Assembly (NCBI GenBank): GCA_017405785.1
Contig: JAFQZR010000001.1
Span: 124,001 to 188,000, forward strand
Length of the DNA stretch: 64,000 nt
Reading direction: 5' to 3'
From: Erysipelotrichaceae bacterium
GTDB taxonomy: Bacteria; Bacillota_I; Bacilli_A; Erysipelotrichales; Erysipelotrichaceae
Shown piece after piece: positions 50,511 to 58,343 of the stretch. The notes under the pieces were generated by a model. It was given only the letters and a program-made list of their open reading frames with translations. It had not been told where the DNA came from and searched no databases. Every line of letters begins with the position of its first letter. The stretch's first letter is position 1. The position numbers and the translations under genes were made by a program.

Positions 50511-51670
50511 TGCCTGATATCCGTCTTAACGATGTTGCGATGATCTATCCATTCCAGAAGGTTACCGGGCTGTTTGACCGTAAGCAGAAACAGCTGATTT
50601 TAGAACAGCAGAAGGCCATGCCATATACTTCCAATGAAGGCGTCATCGCTTTACAGCACTTCAGTGCCGAAATAAAAAACGGTGAATTTGTCGTGGTTCT
50701 GGGACCTTCAGGTTCCGGAAAGAGTACCCTTTTAAGAATCATATCCGGACTGGAAAGACCGGTTGTGGGAGACATCTATTTCGATAATAAAGATTACAAG
50801 TTCGTCCCGGCTCAGGACCGTGATACCGCCATGGTATTCCAAAACTATGCACTTTATCCTAATCAGACCGTTTACCGGAATATCGCCTTTCCTCTGGAAG
50901 TAAAGCATGTTCCAAGAGAAGAGATTGAACCGCAGGTCAGAAAGATGGCCCGGATGCTGGAGCTGGAAGACAAGCTGAACCGGTTCCCGCACGAACTTTC
51001 CGGCGGTGAAAAACAGCGTGTCGCCATTGCCCGTTCCCTGATAAAGGATCCTTCGGTTCTGTTACTGGATGAACCTTTCGCCAATCTGGACCCATTAATG
51101 CGCGGTAAGCTGAGAAAACAGCTGAAGGAACTGCATCAGGCATTTAATACGACATTCATCTATGTTACTCATGATCAGTATGATGCCCTTTCCCTGGCTG
51201 ACAGGATAATTATTCTCAAAGATGGCATAATGCAGATGGATGATACTACTGCCAATGTCTATAACTATCCGGCCAACCGTTTTTGCGCAGAATTTGTCGG
51301 CTCCCCTGCCATGAACTTCTTTGAAGCTGTCAAGGTCAGCCGCAACAATACCATCAGTATCCTGGGCCGTGAGTATCATCTGACCACGGGACAGCAGAAA
51401 AAAATCAGAAAAAATACCGGCATTGACGTCGGCATCCGCGGTGTTGATATCACGATAAAGGATGAAGGATATCCGGCAGTTGTCAGTTATACGGAGATCA
51501 TCGAATCAGACATTATCATCCATGTAACAGTCGACGAAGGTAAGGAACTGACTGTTGTTGAGAAGCTGAACAACGCTGACGAGATGAAATATCTTGCAGG
51601 ACAGGAAGTTCATCTGGTAGCTGACATGGACAGACTACATCTGTTTGACAGTGACGGTGACAGAATCTGA
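50510..51670 (+). CDS. Sugar ABC transporter ATPase, second UgpC/MsmK-type copy
   Basis: A 386-residue ATPase with Walker A GPSGSGKST, signature LSGGEKQR, Walker B VLLLDEP and a C-terminal regulatory domain. It is the last gene of the importer operon, so it is probably the dedicated ATPase for the permeases at 45468-47363. Like the ATPase at 28969 it has an insertion of about 25 residues after the first strand (about 15-45, FQKVTGLFDRKQKQLILEQQ). The two share this feature but differ in sequence. The last residues before the stop form a short acidic tail. Confidence 0.92.
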   Translation: MPDIRLNDVAMIYPFQKVTGLFDRKQKQLILEQQKAMPYTSNEGVIALQHFSAEIKNGEFVVVLGPSGSGKSTLLRIISGLERPVVGDIYFDNKDYKFVPAQDRDTAMVFQNYALYPNQTVYRNIAFPLEVKHVPREEIEPQVRKMARMLELEDKLNRFPHELSGGEKQRVAIARSLIKDPSVLLLDEPFANLDPLMRGKLRKQLKELHQAFNTTFIYVTHDQYDALSLADRIIILKDGIMQMDDTTANVYNYPANRFCAEFVGSPAMNFFEAVKVSRNNTISILGREYHLTTGQQKKIRKNTGIDVGIRGVDITIKDEGYPAVVSYTEIIESDIIIHVTVDEGKELTVVEKLNNADEMKYLAGQEVHLVADMDRLHLFDSDGDRI

Positions 51671-51691
51671 TAAGAATCATATAAACCACGA

Positions 51692-51715
51692 AAAAACGCA
51701 GTTGTCTGCGTTTTT
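51692..51715. terminator. Bidirectional terminator
   Basis: Perfect 10-base-pair stem AAAAACGCAG / CTGCGTTTTT with loop TTGT. It ends the importer operon and overlaps the stop of the convergent CBS gene. Confidence 0.9.
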
Positions 51716-52139
51716 ATTTTCTTTTTCTCAGATAGGCAATGACATCCTGTCTGGTAATGATTCCCATTAATACACCATAGTCATCAATGACCGGAACGAA
51801 GTTCTGAGCCATTACCCTGTCTACCAGATCCTCAATATGCGCATCTACTCTGACGGCAGGATTGAAATCCGGGCGGATAATATCCGCCAGACGGTACTTT
51901 TCCTGGCTGTAGATACTGTAATCCTCCTTGTTCAGCACATGCCAGAGAAAGTCACCTTCAGAAACCGTGCCTGTATATATGCCTTTTTCATTAATAACCG
52001 GTAAAGCAGTATAGCCGTAATGACGCATTTTTTCCAGAGCCTGTCTTAAGGTCCAGCTCTCTACCAGATAACAGATGGAGATCTTAGGCTTAAGCAGAAA
52101 CAGGATACTGTCATTAACCAAATTCATATTGTCTGTCAT
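51714..52139 (-). CDS. CBS-domain protein
   Basis: A 141-residue protein made of a pair of CBS domains (residues 20-70 and 90-138): HYGYTALPVINEKGIYTGTVSEGDFLW and NFVPVIDDYGVLMGIITRQDVIAYL. Such Bateman modules bind adenine nucleotides and act as sensors, here without an attached enzyme domain. I start it at 52139 because residues further upstream are unlike the family. No Shine-Dalgarno site precedes the ATG; TATAAT at 52151-52146 is exactly six bases before it, so the mRNA may be leaderless. Confidence 0.82.
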   Translation of the reverse strand: MTDNMNLVNDSILFLLKPKISICYLVESWTLRQALEKMRHYGYTALPVINEKGIYTGTVSEGDFLWHVLNKEDYSIYSQEKYRLADIIRPDFNPAVRVDAHIEDLVDRVMAQNFVPVIDDYGVLMGIITRQDVIAYLRKRK

Positions 52140-52145
52140 GATTTG

Positions 52146-52151
52146 ATTATA
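52146..52151 (-). promoter_or_regulatory. -10 hexamer of the CBS gene, six bases before ATG
   Basis: TATAAT on the minus strand with six bases to the ATG at 52139. No clear -35; transcription would start at or next to the start codon. Confidence 0.5.
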
Positions 52152-52189
52152 GTTTAGAAATATGAAATCAACGTGAACATGTATTCCGG

Positions 52190-52942
52190 TTATCTGATGC
52201 TGTCCTGAGCCAGCAGGAATTCTCTGATGGCAGCACACATTTCACCTATCTGTCCTTCAAATCCGTGGTTGGCACCTTCAACTGTAACCAATGTCCGGTC
52301 ATGATACAGCTGTCTGAGCCAGTAGGAATATCCGACATCAACAGCCTGATCCCGGGTTCCATGTACCAGCAGGACCGGTTTACGGTACTTCATAACAAAT
52401 TCCTCTACATGTATGGTCTGAGCGGTACGTAGATAGTTTCCGTTCAGTTTTCCGCCAAAGAAATCCAGTATATCAGGAATATGATCAGGATCAAATTTCA
52501 TACCCAGAATGCCTCCTCCTCTGGCAACTTCCGGAATCATTACCGCCGCAGACAGCGGAATTATGGCCCTGAAGGTATCCGGCAGTAATCCACCAATCAG
52601 AACAGTAAGCAATCCGCCCTGGGAGTGGCCGCAAAGATACATGTCGGTAACAAAATCCAGAGTCTTGGCATAACTGACAACATCCAGCATATTGTTGATC
52701 CATTTATAAAGAGTATGGTCTTCAAATTTACCTTCACTCTTGCCGTGACCGTACATCTCGACTCTCAGGGAAGCAAATCCGATCTCATTAGCTGTATCAG
52801 CTGCTGCCTTGATGTGTACCTCATCCATGTGTCCGGTCAATCCATGTACCACTATCAGTAAAGGACACTTCTTTTTGTTTTCAGGCATCTGCAGTATGGC
52901 ATGCAGCTTAATGCCGTCACTGTTAATATAGAATTCTTTCAT
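52190..52942 (-). CDS. Alpha/beta hydrolase (esterase of the YqiA/BAAT-like serine hydrolase type)
   Basis: Start at 52942 (250 residues) with AGGAGA upstream. The protein starts with INSDGIKLHAILQMP, has VHGLTGHMDEVH, RVEMYGHGKSEG, the nucleophile LCGHSQGGLL near residues 102-111 (Ser of GHSQG), LVHGTRDQAVDV with the acid residue and EGANHGFEG with the triad His. It resembles bacterial cinnamoyl/feruloyl esterases such as those of Lactobacillus and Butyrivibrio, so a phenolic ester is one possible substrate. It has no signal peptide. Confidence 0.85.
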   Translation of the reverse strand: MKEFYINSDGIKLHAILQMPENKKKCPLLIVVHGLTGHMDEVHIKAAADTANEIGFASLRVEMYGHGKSEGKFEDHTLYKWINNMLDVVSYAKTLDFVTDMYLCGHSQGGLLTVLIGGLLPDTFRAIIPLSAAVMIPEVARGGGILGMKFDPDHIPDILDFFGGKLNGNYLRTAQTIHVEEFVMKYRKPVLLVHGTRDQAVDVGYSYWLRQLYHDRTLVTVEGANHGFEGQIGEMCAAIREFLLAQDSIR

Positions 52943-52960
52943 AATATGTCTCCTATACAT

Positions 52961-52989
52961 GAAAACCCAGGCAAAACACCTGGATTTTC
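52961..52989 (-). terminator. Terminator after psuG
   Basis: Stem GAAAATCCAGG / CCTGGGTTTTC (one mismatch-like G-T pair) with a seven-base loop. Confidence 0.75.
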
Positions 52990-52997
52990 ATTCATAA

Positions 52998-53918
52998 TTA
53001 ATCTAATTTACTGTATTCAACCGCAATACGGCTGGCAACTCTGGCGTTGTTATAAGCCAGCTGCAGGTTACTGGCAAAGGAAACACCCTTGGTCATGTCC
53101 TTAATGGTAGCCAGTAAGAACGGTGTGATGTTCTTGCCTCTGATGCCTTTTTCATCAGCCATCCTGATGGCTTCGTCAATGACGCTTTCCATCTCCTTGA
53201 AGTCCAGAGCGTATTCATCCGGAATAGGATTGCCGATGACGACTCCGCCCTTTAAGCCCAGATCCCACTTGGTCTTCATGATTCTGGCGACTTCCTCTTC
53301 ATTTTTGCAGTTGTAGTCCAGCTTATATCCGGAACTCTTGCAGTAGAAAGCCGGGAATTCATCGGTCTGGAAACCTAATACAGGTACACCATAAGTTTCC
53401 AGGTATTCCAGGGTTCTGCCGATATCCAGGATCTGCTTGGCACCGGCTGTTACTACAGCTACCGGTGTGTTGGCGAATTCCTGCAGGTCTGCAGAAATAT
53501 CCATGGTATACTGTCCGTTTCTGTGAACACCGCCGATACCGCCGGTGGCAAAGATCTTAACGCCGGCCAGTGAAGCAATCAGCATTGTAGTAGCTACGGT
53601 CGTGGCACCGGTCTGGCCGGTTACCAGATAAGTAGCAACGTCTCTTCTGGAGACCTTGCCGACACCTTCGCCCTTGCACATGATGTCCAGTTCTTCCGGT
53701 GTCAGACCGACTTTCAGCTTGCCGCCGATGATAGCAGTGGTTGCCGGAATGGCTCCCTCGCCTCTGACGATCTCTTCAACCTTGTGAGCAAACTCAACGT
53801 TTTCCGGGAATGGCATGCCATGAGACAGAATTGTGCTTTCCAAGGCAACAACAGGCTTTCCCCGGGCAACTGCTTCCTGAATTTCCGGTGTTACAGATAA
53901 ATACTTTTCCAAATTCAT
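52998..53918 (-). CDS. psuG: Pseudouridine-5'-phosphate glycosidase
   Basis: A 306-residue enzyme of the PsuG/IndA family. Recognised by VVALESTILSHGMPFPEN, IPATTAIIGGKLKVGL, the active-site VSRRDVATYLVTGQTGATTVATTM and GGIGGVHRNGQYTMDISADLQ. It splits the C-glycosidic bond of pseudouridine-5'-phosphate into uracil and ribose-5-phosphate, using a metal and a lysine. It overlaps the kinase gene psuK by four bases, so the two steps of pseudouridine breakdown are coupled. An AAGGAGAG site precedes the ATG. Confidence 0.95.
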   Translation of the reverse strand: MNLEKYLSVTPEIQEAVARGKPVVALESTILSHGMPFPENVEFAHKVEEIVRGEGAIPATTAIIGGKLKVGLTPEELDIMCKGEGVGKVSRRDVATYLVTGQTGATTVATTMLIASLAGVKIFATGGIGGVHRNGQYTMDISADLQEFANTPVAVVTAGAKQILDIGRTLEYLETYGVPVLGFQTDEFPAFYCKSSGYKLDYNCKNEEEVARIMKTKWDLGLKGGVVIGNPIPDEYALDFKEMESVIDEAIRMADEKGIRGKNITPFLLATIKDMTKGVSFASNLQLAYNNARVASRIAVEYSKLD

Positions 53919-54859
53919 ACTCTTCTCTCCTTCAAGATCTCTTCTATTAATTCCAGACTGATATTTCTGTTGATGGTATCTTCAGACATTACTGCTGCCA
54001 TACCGGCACCGCAGGCATATTCCAGAGCCTTTTCAACAGTAAACTGATTCATTTTCGCATACAGGATCATGGCCATGAAGGCGTCTCCTGCTCCTGTAAC
54101 ATTTACTACCTCATCAAGGGGCAGCAGATGAGAATACATCTTATTTCCTTCTCTGTCAAGATACAGACAGCCATCTTTTCCCAAAGATACATACACTTCT
54201 TTCATGCCTCTGTTTATCAGGACTTCAGCTGCTCTTTCCAGACTCTCACTATCAGTGATTTCCGTATCGCTTAACAGACCGCATTCCATGGCGTTTGGCT
54301 TGCACATCATGACGCGTCCTATATAATCCTTTACCGTCTTTGCATATGCAACCGATACCGGATCAAGACAGACATTGTCATAATTATCAAGCAGGTACCC
54401 GATAACTTCAATGCCTACCGAAGGATCGGTAACGATCAGGGAAGCATTTCTTAAGATATCCTCGTTTTCACGCAGATAATCAACAGACAGATTCTTCATG
54501 ATGTTCATATCGCTTAAGGACAGAGCCAGATCACCGTTACTGTCCAGTATTGACATGTATGTGGATGACACAGTATTTCTGACTGTCAGTACATGCGATA
54601 CATCTATCCCGGCTTTTTCACTTTCACTCAGAATCTTGTGCCCGTAAATGTCATCTCCTACCACACTTAAAAGAACAGCGTTTCCACCCAGTCGGGCATA
54701 ATTCTCCAGAATGTTTCTGGTAACGCCGCCAACGGAAACATGCATGTATCCGGGATTGGAATCGTGATAGTTGACAGGAGCATTACTGTGGCCGTTGATG
54801 TCGACATTTGCCGCTCCTATTCCTGCAATATAACCGCTGTTTTTCATCTGCTTTTCCAT
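53915..54859 (-). CDS. psuK: Pseudouridine kinase (PfkB family)
   Basis: A 314-residue PfkB kinase directly upstream of psuG, which is the standard arrangement. The motifs NPGYMHVSVGGVTRNILEN near residues 34-52 and the C-terminal VNVTGAGDAFMAMILY with the catalytic Asp are intact. It phosphorylates pseudouridine. There is no Shine-Dalgarno site; TGG-TACAAT (extended -10) sits exactly six bases before the ATG, which suggests a leaderless message. In some genomes a nucleoside transporter gene is adjacent; none is seen here. Confidence 0.92.
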   Translation of the reverse strand: MEKQMKNSGYIAGIGAANVDINGHSNAPVNYHDSNPGYMHVSVGGVTRNILENYARLGGNAVLLSVVGDDIYGHKILSESEKAGIDVSHVLTVRNTVSSTYMSILDSNGDLALSLSDMNIMKNLSVDYLRENEDILRNASLIVTDPSVGIEVIGYLLDNYDNVCLDPVSVAYAKTVKDYIGRVMMCKPNAMECGLLSDTEITDSESLERAAEVLINRGMKEVYVSLGKDGCLYLDREGNKMYSHLLPLDEVVNVTGAGDAFMAMILYAKMNQFTVEKALEYACGAGMAAVMSEDTINRNISLELIEEILKERRV

Positions 54860-54865
54860 ACTGTT

Positions 54866-54871
54866 ATTGTA
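54866..54871 (-). promoter_or_regulatory. Extended -10 of psuK, six bases before ATG
   Basis: TACAAT preceded by TGG on the minus strand, with AACAGT and then ATG. There is no convincing -35, as expected of an extended -10. Confidence 0.5.
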
Positions 54872-55007
54872 CCATTTACAAGGTCTTTACTGAACCTCTT
54901 TCCTGCTTATTTACACAGATTCTGACAGTGATTTTTTCAACACGGTCAATCATATGTCTTTATCAATAATCCCTGTCAGAAGGCTCCTGTAAAGCCCTGA
55001 AATGGCA

Positions 55008-55029
55008 AAGGCACCCATCAGGGCGCCCT
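55008..55029. terminator. Terminator after the glycosyltransferase gene
   Basis: Nine-base-pair GC-rich stem AAGGCACCC / GGGCGCCCT with two G-T pairs (as RNA) and a four-base loop. A T-rich tract follows on the plus strand; on the minus strand only a short T run follows. Confidence 0.55.
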
Positions 55030-55061
55030 ATATTTTTATTTTATATTATGAGATGATCAGA

Positions 55062-56381
55062 TCACCGTTCTTCTTTCTTAACCGTGACCTTCTTTAAATT
55101 CTCCAGTATTCTGTGCTGTATTTCCTGATACTGCTGTATCTCTTCACTGCTTAATCCCTGATAACAGACGGACAGGAAATCGTCGCTGATTCTGCAAAGC
55201 AGTTCATCCAGTTTTCCTTTCTGATAGACATAGCTGATCTTCTTTTCACCAAACAGATCGACATCGGTTATCCTTAGATAACCCAGTGCTGCCATCTTCG
55301 TTAATGAAATAGTGCAGACAGGAACGGAAAGTCCGGTTAACGATGATATCTCATCAAGGGTACATATACGGTCGGTACGGTAGAGACAGTACAGGATCCT
55401 GACATCATTGACTTCCAGTTTACTCTGCAGGGCTACCGTATTTAAAAGTTTCATGAACAGGCTTTCACTCAGATAATTCAGCATGATGGCTGTATCATCC
55501 AGGTTTTCATCATAATAGACCTTACTGCCCTCTTCTTCACCCAGCTTGCGGGTATCGGATAACAGCGGAATCGCAAAGGCATCAGTGCTGACCGCTACCA
55601 GATAACTGTAGATGATCGGCTTTCTGGCTTCATAATCATCTTCATTGAGAATATGACGGTAGAAGTCATTATAGTACTTTATGACACTGGTCTTCATCCT
55701 GACAGTTTTCTCAATGCTGAGATTCTGCCGTACCAGGGAACCTTCCGTTTTCACATAATAATAGACAGGAGCTTTAAGCACCGCAACATTTTCAACATGC
55801 AGGAGATATTCCAGGTTAAATATGACATCTTCGCAGTATGTGATGTTCTCATCCATTCTGATGTGGTATTTCTCAATGATATCTTTGCGATACAGCTTGT
55901 TCCACAGAACACCGTAATAGAAATCAGCCGGTGTCAGCATCATCTTATCGGCATATTCATTACGGGTAATGACACCTCCGTCCTTTATTGAACCCTTGCG
56001 GGAAACCATCTCATCAACAACACGGTAAAAGTCCCCGATCACCAGCTGTACACCTTTTTTTTCCATCTCCCTGACCATCAGCTTGGTCGAATCAAACGGG
56101 ATCCAGTCATCGGCATCAAGAAACTGAATGTAGTCGCCCTGAGCCAGTGATAAGGCCAGATTGCGGGTGGATGAAACACCGCCGTTTTCCTTGTGAACGG
56201 TTTTTACCCTTTTATCGGTTTCCGCATATCTGGTTATGATTTCCAGTGAACTGTCTTTACTGCCATCATCAACCAGTATGACTTCGATATCCTCATAGTC
56301 CTGCTTGAGAATGCTGTCAATGCATCTGCCGATAGCTTTTTCGGCATTATAGACCGGAACTATGATACTGACTTTGCTCAT
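55062..56381 (-). CDS. GT2 glycosyltransferase fused to a MarR-like DNA-binding domain
   Basis: A 439-residue protein. Residues 1-230 form a GT-A glycosyltransferase (VSIIVPVYNAEKAIGRCIDS, VILVDDGSKDSS, metal-binding FLDADDW and a later CEDVIFNLEYLL). Residues from about 305 to 435 read like a whole MarR-family winged-helix protein: LEVNDVRILYCLYRTDRICT, LDEISSLTGLSVPVCTISLT as recognition helix, ALGYLRITDVDLFGEKK as wing and LSSEEIQQYQEIQHRILENL as C-terminal helices. Such a union is rare. It is probably cytoplasmic and follows the GtrA gene by three bases. Confidence 0.82.
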   Translation of the reverse strand: MSKVSIIVPVYNAEKAIGRCIDSILKQDYEDIEVILVDDGSKDSSLEIITRYAETDKRVKTVHKENGGVSSTRNLALSLAQGDYIQFLDADDWIPFDSTKLMVREMEKKGVQLVIGDFYRVVDEMVSRKGSIKDGGVITRNEYADKMMLTPADFYYGVLWNKLYRKDIIEKYHIRMDENITYCEDVIFNLEYLLHVENVAVLKAPVYYYVKTEGSLVRQNLSIEKTVRMKTSVIKYYNDFYRHILNEDDYEARKPIIYSYLVAVSTDAFAIPLLSDTRKLGEEEGSKVYYDENLDDTAIMLNYLSESLFMKLLNTVALQSKLEVNDVRILYCLYRTDRICTLDEISSLTGLSVPVCTISLTKMAALGYLRITDVDLFGEKKISYVYQKGKLDELLCRISDDFLSVCYQGLSSEEIQQYQEIQHRILENLKKVTVKKEER

Positions 56382-56384
56382 TCT

Positions 56385-56909
56385 TTACTTCTCCTTGAAT
56401 AATACATACTTTTCCAGTGGGAACAGCACAGCTACCTGTACCACACCGGCAGCAAAGGCTGCGATGGTGCGGGAAGCCCCGGCTAATGAGGTATTTGCCA
56501 GCATGGCAGTGATATAACCCTGCAGCCATGTCGTAAACAGGATCAAAGCTGTCAGTACCGCAAAGTATCCTATCAAACCCCGCTTGGTTCCCTTTCCTTT
56601 GAAAGTGGTCTTCATGTTGACAAAATAACCGTAAACATTCGCTATGAAATTGGAAAGGAAAAACGGCAGGACATAACCCCAGGTCACCGCTCCATCTACC
56701 ACATACTTGCTTTCCCCTTCAAACAGAACATCCGGATTGAAGATGCCCTGCAGAAAGGCAGGCAGTGTGGTCTGAACATTATCAAATATCAGAGGCAGCA
56801 GATTTGCCAGCAATAACTGAACCGCTGTGATTGACAGACTGACCAGATTGAACTTTACAAACTGCCAGATGCCATTGTTGCCGAATTTCTCATCAAGTTT
56901 CTTAAACAT
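56385..56909 (-). CDS. GtrA-family membrane protein
   Basis: A 174-residue protein with four membrane helices. QFVKFNLVSLSITAVQLLLAN and the FLSNFIANVYGYFVNMKTTF block are typical of GtrA, which is thought to move lipid-linked sugars (undecaprenyl-phosphate-sugar) across the membrane. GtrA genes commonly sit beside GT2 glycosyltransferases, as here. The pair would modify a cell-surface polymer. An AGGAGG site precedes the ATG. Confidence 0.88.
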   Translation of the reverse strand: MFKKLDEKFGNNGIWQFVKFNLVSLSITAVQLLLANLLPLIFDNVQTTLPAFLQGIFNPDVLFEGESKYVVDGAVTWGYVLPFFLSNFIANVYGYFVNMKTTFKGKGTKRGLIGYFAVLTALILFTTWLQGYITAMLANTSLAGASRTIAAFAAGVVQVAVLFPLEKYVLFKEK

Positions 56910-56965
56910 AAGCTTTCCTCCTTATGCGTACAACATCATTTTACTCTTATCTCAGGCAGGAAAAA

Positions 56966-56987
56966 AGGCAGATATTCAAATCTGCCT
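56966..56987 (-). terminator. Terminator after gap
   Basis: Stem AGGCAGAT / ATCTGCCT with a six-base loop, followed by TTTTTT on the minus strand. Confidence 0.88.
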
Positions 56988-57015
56988 CTTCAGAAAAATC
57001 AGGAATTTTTCGCGA

Positions 57016-58026
57016 TTACTTTAATTCAGCTAAGTACTTGATAGTTCTTACCATCTGTGATGTGTAAGAGTTCTCATTGTCATACCATGAAACTACCTGT
57101 ACTTCATAGCAGCCGTCAGCAATCTTGGCAACCATTGTCTGAGTTGCGTCGAAGATTGAACCAGCAGTTGATCCGATGATATCGCTTGATACGATTGGAT
57201 CAGTGTTGTATTCGAATGATTCAGTTGCTTCAGCCTTCATAGCAGCGTTAACAGAATCAACTGTTACATCTTCACCCTTAACAACTGCAACTAAGATTGT
57301 TGTTGAGCCTGTAGGTACTGGAACACGCTGTGCAGAACCGATTAACTTGCCATTGAGTTCAGGGATTACCAGACCGATAGCCTTTGCAGCACCTGTGCTG
57401 TTAGGAACGATGTTGGCAGCGCCTGCTCTTGCACGTCTCTTGTCGCCTTTTCTGTGTGGTCCGTCAAGAATCATCTGGTCACCAGTGTAAGCATGTACTG
57501 TTGTCATGATACCAGCCTGAATTGGGAACGCATCGTTTAAGGCCTTTGCCATTGGAGCTAAGCAGTTAGTTGTGCAGCTTGCTGCAGAAATAACTGTATC
57601 TTCTGGCTTTAATGTCTTATGGTTGACATTGTAAACGATTGTAGGTAAGTCATTGCCTGCTGGAGCAGAGATGACAACCTTCTTGGCGCCTGCTTCAATG
57701 TGTGCTGAAGCTTTTGCCTTGCTTGTATAGAAACCGGTGCACTCTAATACTACATCGATGTCTAATTCTTTCCAAGGTAAGTTGTGAGCATCTGCTTCCT
57801 TGTAGATAGTGATTTCCTTGCCATCTACTGTGATTGAGTTCTCGCCTGCTTCAACTGGATGATTGTAACGTCCCTGAGCTGTGTCATACTTTAATAAGTG
57901 AGCTAACATATCTGGGCTTGTTAAATCGTTGATAGCGACAACTTCGTATCCCTCTGCCTGCCACATCTGTCTGAATGCCAGACGGCCGATACGTCCAAAA
58001 CCGTTAATTGCGACTCTTACTGTCAT
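57016..58026 (-). CDS. gap: Glyceraldehyde-3-phosphate dehydrogenase
   Basis: A 336-residue glycolytic enzyme. The Rossmann motif [14 protein letters not shown], catalytic Cys151 in [12 protein letters not shown] and [15 protein letters not shown] are intact. Asp34 in AINDLTSP points to NAD+ rather than NADP+. Codon use is strongly biased (many GAA, GCT, AAC, GTT), consistent with high expression. It has a strong promoter (TTGACT-18-TATAAT), AGGAGG upstream of the ATG and a terminator of its own, so it is monocistronic; no cggR, pgk or tpiA gene lies nearby. Confidence 0.97.
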   Translation of the reverse strand: MTVRVAINGFGRIGRLAFRQMWQAEGYEVVAINDLTSPDMLAHLLKYDTAQGRYNHPVEAGENSITVDGKEITIYKEADAHNLPWKELDIDVVLECTGFYTSKAKASAHIEAGAKKVVISAPAGNDLPTIVYNVNHKTLKPEDTVISAASCTTNCLAPMAKALNDAFPIQAGIMTTVHAYTGDQMILDGPHRKGDKRRARAGAANIVPNSTGAAKAIGLVIPELNGKLIGSAQRVPVPTGSTTILVAVVKGEDVTVDSVNAAMKAEATESFEYNTDPIVSSDIIGSTAGSIFDATQTMVAKIADGCYEVQVVSWYDNENSYTSQMVRTIKYLAELK

Positions 58027-58055
58027 GTAAAAAATCCTCCTATGTTTCCAGTTAA

Positions 58056-58085
58056 ATTATAAGATTTTTTTGGGTATTAAGTCAA
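58056..58085 (-). promoter_or_regulatory. gap promoter
   Basis: TTGACT (58085-58080) and TATAAT (58061-58056) on the minus strand, 18-base spacer, about 30 bases before the start codon. Confidence 0.8.
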
Positions 58086-58095
58086 TTGAATACCC
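58072..58095. promoter_or_regulatory. Palindromic operator candidate over the gap -35
   Basis: Inverted repeat GGGTATT (58072-58078) and AATACCC (58089-58095) with a ten-base spacer that contains the -35 hexamer. A dimeric repressor bound here would block the promoter. It does not resemble the CggR operator. Confidence 0.45.
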
Positions 58096-58276
58096 TGTGT
58101 TTAAACACAAAAAAGGAAGAGTTTCCGGTCCTTTTCTACACTTTGAATTAAGAGACGATACAGGTAAAAAACTCGATCCTACAGATCTTTTGATTTCGGT
58201 ATTGCAATATATACGACAAAGGAACATCGTCCGTTTAGCCTGTTTCCAAAGAGAACGAGAGATAATCAAGAAATGA
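58073..58276 (+). pseudogene. C-terminal remnant of an M23-type peptidase
   Basis: About 67 codons remain on the plus strand. The frame contains GRVSGPFLHFELRDDTGKKL followed by DPTDLL, the well-known end of LytM/M23 endopeptidases (S-G-x-x-L-H-F-E with the zinc His, then D-P). The upstream two thirds, including the first zinc site, are missing: going upstream one meets the gap promoter and a stop. No start codon with ribosome site exists. A perfect hairpin with the features of a terminator lies exactly at its end, so the terminator of the lost gene seems to survive. Confidence 0.6.
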
Positions 58277-58305
58277 AGCCCATCAGTCTATTTCTGATGG
58301 GCTTT
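58276..58305 (+). terminator. Terminator after the M23 remnant
   Basis: Perfect 11-base-pair stem AAGCCCATCAG / CTGATGGGCTT with a seven-base loop and a short T/A run on the plus strand. Confidence 0.75.
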
Positions 58306-58343
58306 AAAATAATAACTTTTGGAAATCTTTTCTTCTTGTATTC

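Noticed and set aside
52140-52238. Extra 33 residues at the start of the CBS protein
   Set aside because: The stretch overlaps the upstream hydrolase gene, has no ribosome site and is unlike CBS proteins; a -10 hexamer lies within it.
58057-58269. Minus-strand reading frame of 70 codons opposite the M23 remnant
   Set aside because: It has no ribosome site, overlaps the gap promoter and encodes no recognisable motif; the plus-strand frame carries the M23 signature.
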